A DNA stretch of 12,975 nt from Flavobacteriales bacterium (lineage in GTDB: Bacteria > Bacteroidota > Bacteroidia > Flavobacteriales_D > Crocinitomicaceae): positions 1 to 12,975 of the forward strand of contig CANHJY010000024.1 in the NCBI GenBank assembly GCA_947461185.1, read 5' to 3'. Position numbers and translations under genes: made by a program. A model generated the notes under the pieces. It saw only the letters and a program-made list of their open reading frames with translations. It did not search any database and was not told the DNA's origin. Below are positions 1-6,073 of this stretch, piece by piece. The stretch's first letter is position 1, and the number at the start of each line of letters is the position of its first letter.

Positions 1-509
1 ATAAACAATCGATTATTGTCATCATTAAACTCCATTTGGTAAATCATCCCTCTTGGAATAACTAAATAATCCCCATAAGAAAAGGTAATATTTCCCAATT
101 GGGTCTTCAACTTCCCAGAACCCTTGTGTATGAATATAATTTCATCAGCATCAGCGTTCTTGTAAAAATAATCCGCCATTGATTTTTGAGGAGCCGCGAG
201 TTCAATGTAGCAATCATTATTGACCAACATAGGTTTGCGGCTGTCTAAATAATCTTCAGTTGGATCTACATGAAACCCCATAAAGGAACGCATCTTCATG
301 TTTTTCGATTCCGCAATTGTTGGTTTAATGTCTTTTGTATTTAAAAACGCTTTTACAATCGTGGGAGGATTGATGTGATAAAGCAACGACGACATTCCGT
401 CAAAACCAATGGTTCCGAAAAGTTCTTCATGGTACAATTTTCCATTGGGCTGTCTGAAAACCGTATGGCGTTTGTGCGGAAACTGACCGAGTTTGTGATA
501 AAACGGCAT
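1..509 (-). CDS. hmgA: homogentisate 1,2-dioxygenase, N-terminal part (cut by window edge)
   Basis: This enzyme opens the ring of homogentisate with O2 to give maleylacetoacetate, a cytosolic Fe(II)-dependent step in tyrosine and phenylalanine breakdown. Reading the minus strand from the ATG at 509-507 gives 169 open codons that run off the left edge, so the 3' part, including the iron ligands, is not visible. The start MPFYHKLGQFPHKRH, the segment LFGTIGFDGMSSLLYH and the cupin-like stretch DEIIFIHKGSGKLKTQLG followed by GDYLVIPRG are recognisable for this family, in particular its Bacteroidota members. The gene is divergent from the threonine dehydrogenase at 804. No Shine-Dalgarno is seen; the leader just before the ATG is A-rich and holds an inverted repeat (521-539). 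Family assignment is firm; activity cannot be judged from the fragment. Confidence 0.93.
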   Translation of the reverse strand, partial: MPFYHKLGQFPHKRHTVFRQPNGKLYHEELFGTIGFDGMSSLLYHINPPTIVKAFLNTKDIKPTIAESKNMKMRSFMGFHVDPTEDYLDSRKPMLVNNDCYIELAAPQKSMADYFYKNADADEIIFIHKGSGKLKTQLGNITFSYGDYLVIPRGMIYQMEFNDDNNRLF

Positions 510-520
510 AGTATTTTTTT

Positions 521-539
521 AGGTTAAACAATTTAACTT
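521..539. promoter_or_regulatory. inverted repeat in the hmgA leader (possible operator or leader hairpin)
   Basis: GTTAAA-CAA-TTTAAC is a perfect 6-bp inverted repeat with a 3-nt centre (523-537), extended to 8 bp by a G-T and an A-T pair. It lies 12 to 30 nt upstream of the hmgA start, so it could be an operator for a dimeric regulator or a short hairpin in the hmgA mRNA. AT-rich DNA makes chance repeats common, so this is a suggestion only. Confidence 0.35.
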
Positions 540-618
540 CACGAATTTACAAACTATTCCTTTTTAAATGTCGAATTGTAACTCTTCGTTCGCTCAAAAT
601 TAATTGGCAGCGCAATCG

Positions 619-645
619 AAAAAAATGATAATGATCATGATTTTT
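619..645. promoter_or_regulatory. AT-rich inverted repeat around ATGATCAT
   Basis: The perfect 8-bp palindrome ATGATCAT (631-638) is flanked by an A-run ending AAAAAT on the left and ATTTTT on the right, giving an interrupted dyad. It sits in the middle of the hmgA/tdh divergent intergenic region, far from either start. It may be a regulator site or only a product of AT-rich composition. Confidence 0.25.
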
Positions 646-671
646 AGTTTTAAAATTTGCGGTGGTAATGA

Positions 672-685
672 ATTCAATATTGAAT
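672..685. promoter_or_regulatory. perfect 14-bp palindrome ATTCAATATTGAAT
   Basis: The sequence ATTCAAT/ATTGAAT is a perfect even palindrome in the intergenic region shared by hmgA and the tdh operon. It lies 119 nt upstream of the tdh start and 163 nt from the hmgA start. Its size and symmetry fit a binding site for a dimeric transcription factor. No regulator gene is in the window, so the partner is unknown. Confidence 0.35.
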
Positions 686-776
686 AGTACAAATCTGACT
701 TAACCACCTCATCTATTTATTATGATTAATCATTCACTTTTTTTTAACTAAATGACACTCCTAATGTTCCAAATTT

Positions 777-784
777 TACCTTTG
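777..784 (+). promoter_or_regulatory. Bacteroidota -7 promoter box for the tdh operon
   Basis: TACCTTTG matches the Bacteroidota -7 consensus TAnnTTTG exactly. It ends 19 nt before the tdh ATG, giving a short leader of roughly 13 nt. No clear TTG/TTTG -33 element is found at the usual 17-23 nt spacing, so the box may need an activator, which the upstream inverted repeats could serve. Confidence 0.55.
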
Positions 785-803
785 TTTTTTTAATCATAAT
801 AAC

Positions 804-1757
804 ATGAGCAAAACAATCGTAATCGGTGCATGCGGTCAAATTGGAACTGAATTGGTAATCGCCTTAAGAAAAAAACATGGAAATGAGGCTGTTATCGCTG
901 CAGATGTAAAGAACGATTGTCCAGCATTACTTGCCGATGGACCTTATCTAAAATTGGACATTCTCGATAGAGAATCGGTACGAACGTTAATTATAAATCA
1001 AGAAATTAAGGAGGTATACCTTTTAGCAGCCCTACTTTCTGCAACTGCTGAAAAAAATCCAGATTTCGCTTGGAGATTGAATATGGAAGGTCTCTTTACT
1101 ATCCTTGACCTAGCAAAAGAAGGATTTGTAAGTAAGATTTTTTGGCCAAGTTCAATTGCTGTTTTCGGCCCTACAACGCCGAGAGAACATACACCTCAGT
1201 ATACAATTATGGAACCAACGACGGTTTATGGTATTTCCAAATTGGCTGGTGAAAGGTGGTGTGAGTATTATTTTAACAAACATCATGTTGATGTAAGGAG
1301 TATTCGTTATCCAGGCTTGATTTCTTACACAAGTTTACCCGGAGGCGGAACAACAGATTACGCAGTTGATATCTTTTATCAAGCCAAATTGGGAAAAACC
1401 TATTCTTGTTTCCTGAGTGAAAATACCGCTTTACCCATGATGTTTATGGAAGATGCCATACGTGCAACGCTAGAATTAATGAATGCACCTAAAGAAAAAC
1501 TAACGGTGAGGTCATCTTACAATTTGTCTGGTTGCAGTTTTACACCGAGCGAGTTAACATCGGAGATAAAAAAACACATTCCAGAATTCAACATTGAATA
1601 TGCCCCTGATTTCCGTCAAGCCATTGCGGATAGCTGGCCAAAATCGATTGATGACAGTCAAGCGCGGTTGGATTGGGACTGGAAAGAAAAGTATTCGATT
1701 GATCATTTGGTAAAAACAATGTTAGAAAACGTCGATCCTTCCTTGTTAAATGGATAA
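804..1757 (+). CDS. tdh: L-threonine 3-dehydrogenase, SDR/GalE-like type
   Basis: It oxidises L-threonine with NAD+ to 2-amino-3-oxobutyrate, the first step of threonine breakdown to glycine and acetyl-CoA, in the cytosol. The 317 residues form an extended short-chain dehydrogenase: Rossmann motif GACGQIG at 8-14, serine motif WPSSIAVFG at 114-122 and catalytic YGISK at 142-146 (Tyr142, Lys146). The segment RYPGLISYTSLPGGGTTDYA at 168-187 and the CFLSENTALPMM stretch at 202-213 separate this family from sugar epimerases. The length matches characterised bacterial SDR-type enzymes (about 310-320 residues). The start ATG follows an exact TAnnTTTG box by 19 nt. The usual partner, 2-amino-3-ketobutyrate CoA ligase (kbl), is not in the window. 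It heads a run of five same-strand genes; the next starts 15 nt downstream. Confidence 0.92.
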   Translation: MSKTIVIGACGQIGTELVIALRKKHGNEAVIAADVKNDCPALLADGPYLKLDILDRESVRTLIINQEIKEVYLLAALLSATAEKNPDFAWRLNMEGLFTILDLAKEGFVSKIFWPSSIAVFGPTTPREHTPQYTIMEPTTVYGISKLAGERWCEYYFNKHHVDVRSIRYPGLISYTSLPGGGTTDYAVDIFYQAKLGKTYSCFLSENTALPMMFMEDAIRATLELMNAPKEKLTVRSSYNLSGCSFTPSELTSEIKKHIPEFNIEYAPDFRQAIADSWPKSIDDSQARLDWDWKEKYSIDHLVKTMLENVDPSLLNG

Positions 1758-1772
1758 AATTTCTTAATTTCA

Positions 1773-2639
1773 ATGATATTTATGTTTAAAAAACTAGATA
1801 TCTCAATCTACTTATTTTGCGCAGTTTCTTGTGCTTTAAGTTTTTCTTCTTTATCCCAGAATCTTACAGATGCCAATGGGAAAAAGCAAGGACATTGGAT
1901 AATATTGGGTAATAATAAACCAGAATCAGGTTATGGAGCACAAGTTAAATTTGAGGAAGGTGATTATAAAGACGGAAGAAAAACAGGAACATGGACAAAA
2001 TATTACGCCGACGGCAAAACGCCTAAATTGAAAGGGACCTATGTTAATAATCGGCCGGAGGGCGTTTATTATAAATATTATTCAAACGGCACAATTAAGG
2101 AAAAAGGTTCGCTGAAACTTAATTTAAATTTTGATACTTTAACACGTTATCATGAAAACGGTAATATAGAATATCAAGCAATTTACAATTCAGAAGGAAG
2201 GGAAAACGGAATTGTAAAATACTATTATTCTACTGGTCAACTTGAGTTTGAATATAATGCTTCAAATGGCATTCCTTCGGGAAAGGCAGCACGCTATTAT
2301 GAAAATGGCGACCCAAAAGAAACAATTGAATTCAGTTCAAGCGGCGAAGTTTCACAAAGCACACAAATCGCTGCTAAAAGTCCGGTTGTAAAGACAGAGG
2401 TGGTTACCAAGCCCAAAGATCCCGCACCAAAAGCGAGTAGCCCTAATACTAGAGGCGCCATTTTTCTTCCAAATGGTTACAATAAAGTCTACAATGATAA
2501 CAACGATATTTGGCAAGATGGTAATTTTAAAAATAGTATTCTTTGGGATGGTAAAGTCTATGAATATGACAAAGACGGCATACTTCTTAAAGTGAAAGTA
2601 TATAAAAATGGAACCTATCATTCAGATGGTCAATTATAA
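1773..2639 (+). CDS. secreted YYxNG-repeat (MORN/YwqK-like) protein
   Basis: Function is unknown. The N-terminus has a signal-peptide-like segment (two Lys at 6-7, hydrophobic core about 10-24, likely cleavage after LSQ at 29), so export to periplasm or surface is likely. An AVSC at 17-20 is a poor lipobox. Residues about 60-190 hold tandem repeats of the form KYY-x-NG-x(2)-K/E: KYYADG near 77, KYYSNG near 101, RYHENG near 126, YYSTG near 151, RYYENG near 175. These are typical of Bacteroidota proteins labelled YwqK antitoxin or MORN, though no toxin gene is adjacent. A Pro/Lys/Ser-rich linker (about 200-228) leads to a C-terminal unit ending in a YEYDKDG-x-LLK-x-KVYKNG stretch. An ATG at 1782 (MFKK) is an equally good start. 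It is 15 nt from both neighbours, so probably co-transcribed with tdh and deoC, an odd place for a secreted protein. Confidence 0.8.
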   Translation: MIFMFKKLDISIYLFCAVSCALSFSSLSQNLTDANGKKQGHWIILGNNKPESGYGAQVKFEEGDYKDGRKTGTWTKYYADGKTPKLKGTYVNNRPEGVYYKYYSNGTIKEKGSLKLNLNFDTLTRYHENGNIEYQAIYNSEGRENGIVKYYYSTGQLEFEYNASNGIPSGKAARYYENGDPKETIEFSSSGEVSQSTQIAAKSPVVKTEVVTKPKDPAPKASSPNTRGAIFLPNGYNKVYNDNNDIWQDGNFKNSILWDGKVYEYDKDGILLKVKVYKNGTYHSDGQL

Positions 2640-2654
2640 TTAGAACGATGAAGT

Positions 2655-3572
2655 ATGACTTCAGAAAATAGTAAAATACAAAGTATCATTCAGAACAGCC
2701 CAACAATTGATAAGGTTGGAACAGAAGAACGTGTAGCCCGTTTTCAAACAAGAAGCATTAAAGGCGATAGCAAGCTAATGGGTTTGAAAATGGCTTTAAG
2801 CATGATTGATTTAACAACGTTAGAAGGTAAAGACACCCAAGGTAAAGTGAAGCAATTGTGTTACAAAGCAGAACATTTACATGATGCTATTCCAGGCTTA
2901 CCAACAGTTGCAGCCGTTTGTGTATATCCATCAATGGTAAGTATTGCTAAGAAAGCTTTAAACCATACCCAAATTAAAGTTGCATCAGTTGCCACTGCTT
3001 TTCCCGGCGGACAATCACCCCTAGCTGTCAAAATTGCCGACACTAAGTTTGCTGTTGATCAAGGTGCTGATGAGGTAGATATGGTGATCTCTAGAGGAAA
3101 GTTCATGGAGGGTAATTATGCCTACGTCTTTGATGAAATCGCTGCAATTAAGGAGGCTTGTGGAAATGTGCGCCTCAAGGTGATTCTAGAAACCGGAGAA
3201 TTGGCAACGCTTGATGATGTGCGATTGGCCAGTGATTTAGCGATTCATGCAGGTGCTGACTTCATTAAAACTTCAACGGGAAAAATTCAACCTGCAGCGA
3301 CAATGCCAGTAACATTAACGATGCTGATGGCCATTAAAGATCATTATGATAAAACAGGTGTTATGGTTGGAATGAAACCAGCAGGAGGGATTTCAACTTC
3401 AAAATTGGCGCTGCATTATTTGGTAATGGTGAACGAAGTCCTAGGTGAAAAATGGTTGTCCAACGAATGGTTCCGTTTTGGAGCCAGTTCTTTGGCAAAT
3501 GATGTTTTGATGCAGATTGCAAAAACGGTGAACGGATCGTATCAATCGGCAGATTATTTCTCAATTGATTAA
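2655..3572 (+). CDS. deoC: deoxyribose-phosphate aldolase
   Basis: It cleaves 2-deoxy-D-ribose 5-phosphate to glyceraldehyde-3-phosphate and acetaldehyde, in cytosolic salvage of deoxynucleosides. It is a class I TIM-barrel aldolase. The Schiff-base lysine is Lys205 in GADFIKTSTGK, the second catalytic lysine is Lys241 in VGMKPAGGIS, and Asp142 in GADEVDMV completes the catalytic set, matching Lys167, Lys201 and Asp102 of E. coli DeoC. The IDLTTLEG motif at 51-58 and phosphate-binding FGASSL at 275-280 are also present. At 305 residues it is longer than E. coli DeoC (259), with about 40 extra N-terminal residues, similar to the animal-type enzyme. Its stop codon is one base from the ATG of the aldehyde dehydrogenase (TAA-A-ATG), which suggests the acetaldehyde is passed to oxidation. 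No thymidine phosphorylase or phosphopentomutase gene is nearby. Confidence 0.95.
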   Translation: MTSENSKIQSIIQNSPTIDKVGTEERVARFQTRSIKGDSKLMGLKMALSMIDLTTLEGKDTQGKVKQLCYKAEHLHDAIPGLPTVAAVCVYPSMVSIAKKALNHTQIKVASVATAFPGGQSPLAVKIADTKFAVDQGADEVDMVISRGKFMEGNYAYVFDEIAAIKEACGNVRLKVILETGELATLDDVRLASDLAIHAGADFIKTSTGKIQPAATMPVTLTMLMAIKDHYDKTGVMVGMKPAGGISTSKLALHYLVMVNEVLGEKWLSNEWFRFGASSLANDVLMQIAKTVNGSYQSADYFSID

Positions 3573-3573
3573 A

Positions 3574-5040
3574 ATGACAAAGAAAAATAAAGAAACAATA
3601 GCGATGAAATGGTCTTATTCACCTGCATTGGAAAGCAAAGATCACATCAATCTGCGTGAAAAATATGATTTATTCATCAACGGAAAATGGATGAAGCCTT
3701 CCAGCGGTAAATATTTTAAAACCTTCAATCCTGCAGATGAATCATTTTTAGCGGAAGTAGCCCATGCAGACGCAAAAGATGTGGATAAAGCAGTTCAAGC
3801 TGCGCGAGACGCATATAATAACGTTTGGTCTAAAATAAGTCCTTCTGAACGCGCAAAGTACATCTACAGAATTGCGCGATTAATGCAAGAGCGTGCTCGT
3901 GAATTTGCTGTCATTGAAACCTTGGATGCAGGAAAAACCATCCGTGAATCCCGAGATGTTGATGTTCCTTTGGCTTGCAATCATTTCTTCTACTATGCAG
4001 GTTGGGCCGACAAGTTAGATTATGCTTTTCCAAATCGAAAAGTTTCTTCTCTTGGGGTTGCAGGTCAAATCATTCCTTGGAATTTTCCTTTATTAATGGC
4101 CGCCTGGAAAATTGCGCCTGCTTTGGCTGCAGGAAATACAGTTGTCCTCAAACCCGCTGAAACTACACCACTCACAGCCTTGAAATTGGCGGAAATTATT
4201 GAGGAATCAGGTCTTCCAGCCGGCGTTGTAAATATTGTAACCGGTTTCGGCGACACCGGTGCTGCAATCGTAAATCATCCAGACACTGACAAAATTGCAT
4301 TTACAGGATCAACCAACGTTGGAAAGATGATTCAGAAAAGCTTAGCAGGAACCAATAAAAAAATCACACTTGAGTTGGGTGGAAAATCCGCAAATATCAT
4401 TTTTGAAGATGCACCCATCGATCAAGCAGTAGAAGGTATTATCAACGGGATTTTCTTCAATCAGGGTCATGTGTGTTGTGCCGGCTCACGGTTATTTGTT
4501 CAGGAATCTATAGCTGATGTTGTAATTCGAAAGTTGAAAGACCGTATGCGTTCGTTATTTGTTGGCAATCCTTTAGATAAAAATACTGACATCGGTGCGA
4601 TTAACTCCAAAGAACAGTTAGCTACCATTTTGAAATACATCAACATTGGTAAAGAAGAAGGTGCAGAAATATTTCAGCTTGCCTGTGATATACCTGATAA
4701 AGGATACTATTGCCCCCCAACTTTGTTCACTAATGTAGCTCAATCTAGTGTAATTGCTCAGGAAGAAATTTTTGGTCCCGTTCTTACCATTCAAACCTTT
4801 AGAACTGTTGATGAGGTCATTCAAAAAGCAAACAATTCACCATTCGGTCTAGCTGCTGGCGTATGGACAGATAAAGGTTCACGTATTTTCAACCTTACCA
4901 CCAAATTAAAAGCGGGAGTAATTTGGGCGAACACCTACAATAAGTTCGATCCTAGTTCACCTTTTGGGGGATACAAAGAAAGTGGTTTCGGTCGCGAAGG
5001 CGGCTTACATGGTTTATCAGCATACGTAAAATTGAGTTAA
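3574..5040 (+). CDS. NAD(P)-dependent aldehyde dehydrogenase, catalytic half of a split ALDH16-like pair
   Basis: It oxidises an aldehyde to the acid; next to deoC the likely substrate is acetaldehyde, though this is inferred. Numbered from the ATG at 3574 (488 residues), all catalytic features are present: PWNFP with Asn170, VLKPAE with Lys193, FTGSTNVG at 243-250, LELGGK with Glu267, nucleophile Cys301 in GHVCCAGSR, and EEIFGP with Glu398. A TTG at 3565 would overlap the deoC stop codon, and an ATG at 3604 (MKWSYSP) would drop ten residues; the ATG at 3574 is preferred because it forms the same TAA-A-ATG junction seen before the next gene. The protein is of normal ALDH length and ends in GGLHGLSAYVKLS. 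Together with the downstream half-length ALDH-like protein it resembles the two-domain ALDH16 family. ALDH family membership is very secure; the ALDH16 link is from memory of that family. Confidence 0.93.
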   Translation: MTKKNKETIAMKWSYSPALESKDHINLREKYDLFINGKWMKPSSGKYFKTFNPADESFLAEVAHADAKDVDKAVQAARDAYNNVWSKISPSERAKYIYRIARLMQERAREFAVIETLDAGKTIRESRDVDVPLACNHFFYYAGWADKLDYAFPNRKVSSLGVAGQIIPWNFPLLMAAWKIAPALAAGNTVVLKPAETTPLTALKLAEIIEESGLPAGVVNIVTGFGDTGAAIVNHPDTDKIAFTGSTNVGKMIQKSLAGTNKKITLELGGKSANIIFEDAPIDQAVEGIINGIFFNQGHVCCAGSRLFVQESIADVVIRKLKDRMRSLFVGNPLDKNTDIGAINSKEQLATILKYINIGKEEGAEIFQLACDIPDKGYYCPPTLFTNVAQSSVIAQEEIFGPVLTIQTFRTVDEVIQKANNSPFGLAAGVWTDKGSRIFNLTTKLKAGVIWANTYNKFDPSSPFGGYKESGFGREGGLHGLSAYVKLS

Positions 5041-5041
5041 A

Positions 5042-5920
5042 ATGAGTCGTTTGGAAATATTAAAGACATACAAGATATACATCGGAGGTCAATTCCCGAG
5101 AACAGAATCGGGCAGGTATTATGTTCCGAAAAATGGTCAAAACGAACCTCTGGGAAACATTTGTCTTTCTTCACGCAAGGACGTTCGCAATGCTGTAAGT
5201 GCTGCGCGTAAAGCAACAGGATGGGCTGAGCGAACTGCTTTCAACAGAGGACAGATTCTTTATAGAATAGCCGAGATGCTTGAAGGTCGTAAAGCACAAT
5301 TCATTGAAGAATTAATATTACAAGGTTCAAACAAAAAAACAGCTGAAATAGAAGTTAATCTGGCCGTAGATCGTGTTGTTTATTATGCCGGTTGGTGTGA
5401 TAAATACCAGCAAATCATGGGCGCAGTGAATCCAGTTTCCTCCTCGCATTTCAACTTTTCTGTACCAGAACCTACGGGTGTTGTTGGTATCGTTTGCCCA
5501 GAAAACCAGTCACTTGTTGGTTTGGTTTCTTTGGTATTACCTGTTATTTGTGGAGGAAACACATGTGTGGTAATTGCTTCTGAAAGCCTACCATTGTGCG
5601 CAGTAACCTTTGCCGAAGTTTTAAATACATCAGATCTTCCTGGTGGAGTAATTAATATTCTTACAGGAGCCAAAAAAGAACTTATATCCCCTTTGGCTTC
5701 ACACATGGATGTAAATGCCATTATTTATGGCGATAATGATGAAGAACAGTGGAAAACCTTGGGTATTTTAGCCGCAGACAACGTGAAACGCGTTTCAAGG
5801 CTTTCAAAAGACTGGACGAATCCAGAAAACCAAGATCTATATCAAATCGCAGAAACACTTGAAATCAAAACTACCTGGCATCCAATAGAAAACATTGGTG
5901 GTGCAAGTTCTGGTTATTAA
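5042..5920 (+). CDS. half-length pseudo-aldehyde dehydrogenase (ALDH16 C-terminal-domain-like)
   Basis: The 292 residues resemble the N-terminal, cofactor-binding half of an aldehyde dehydrogenase: KIYIGGQFPRTESGR at 11-25, KATGWAERTAFNRGQIL at 57-73, the YYAGWCDK stretch at 114-121 and DLPGGVINILTG at 198-209. The catalytic features are missing or changed: the PWNFP site reads CPENQ (152-156), the VLKPAE lysine site reads IASES (178-182), the GSTEVG site reads GDNDEE (230-235), and the LELGGK glutamate and nucleophilic cysteine regions are absent because the chain ends early at KTTWHPIENIGG. Reading is clean and the start is one base after the preceding stop, so this is a settled gene, not decay. 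Size and position match the non-catalytic second domain of ALDH16 (about 800 residues in total). A structural or dimerising partner of the upstream enzyme is the likely role. Confidence 0.82.
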   Translation: MSRLEILKTYKIYIGGQFPRTESGRYYVPKNGQNEPLGNICLSSRKDVRNAVSAARKATGWAERTAFNRGQILYRIAEMLEGRKAQFIEELILQGSNKKTAEIEVNLAVDRVVYYAGWCDKYQQIMGAVNPVSSSHFNFSVPEPTGVVGIVCPENQSLVGLVSLVLPVICGGNTCVVIASESLPLCAVTFAEVLNTSDLPGGVINILTGAKKELISPLASHMDVNAIIYGDNDEEQWKTLGILAADNVKRVSRLSKDWTNPENQDLYQIAETLEIKTTWHPIENIGGASSGY

Positions 5921-5948
5921 GCATATTCTAAATAGAACCCAATAATTA

Positions 5949-5988
5949 AAAATCTTGTGTTTCGTATTAATTTACGCAATATGATTTT
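5949..5988 (+). terminator. possible terminator hairpin after the tdh-deoC-ALDH run
   Basis: Starting 28 nt after the last stop codon, AAAATC-TTG...CGTA and TACG-CAA...GATTTT can pair as an interrupted hairpin with a TTAATT loop, followed by the T-rich ATTTCATT. The stem is AT-rich with bulges, so stability is modest. Its place between convergent operons fits a terminator. Confidence 0.35.
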
Positions 5989-6022
5989 ATTTCATTGAGC
6001 TTCGACGAACAGCAGATTCATT

Positions 6023-6050
6023 AAAGAAAAAAGGGAGCCAGAAGCTCCCT
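6023..6050 (-). terminator. rho-independent terminator of hppA
   Basis: Read on the minus strand, the 7-bp stem AGGGAGC...GCTCCCT with a 5-nt loop is followed by TTTTTTCTTT. It starts 24 nt downstream of the pyrophosphatase stop codon. The GC-rich stem plus U-tract is a textbook intrinsic terminator. Confidence 0.85.
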
Positions 6051-6073
6051 CAATATAAACTATCTGAACTAGT

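Noticed and set aside
2352..2621. Open frame of 89 codons on the minus strand
   Set aside because: Antisense to the C-terminal part of the repeat protein, with no promoter or family features.
1773..3572. Toxin-antitoxin system built on the YwqK-like protein
   Set aside because: Neighbours are metabolic enzymes, no toxin-like gene is present, and the protein has a signal peptide.
5383..5721. Open frame of 112 codons on the minus strand
   Set aside because: It lies fully inside the pseudo-ALDH gene, which has clear family similarity on the plus strand; the antisense product shows no recognisable motif.
5042..5920. Pseudogene remnant of a full aldehyde dehydrogenase
   Set aside because: Clean frame, tight junction with the upstream gene, and an end that fits ALDH16 second domains; no ALDH-like remnant is seen in the short stretch downstream (5921-6073).
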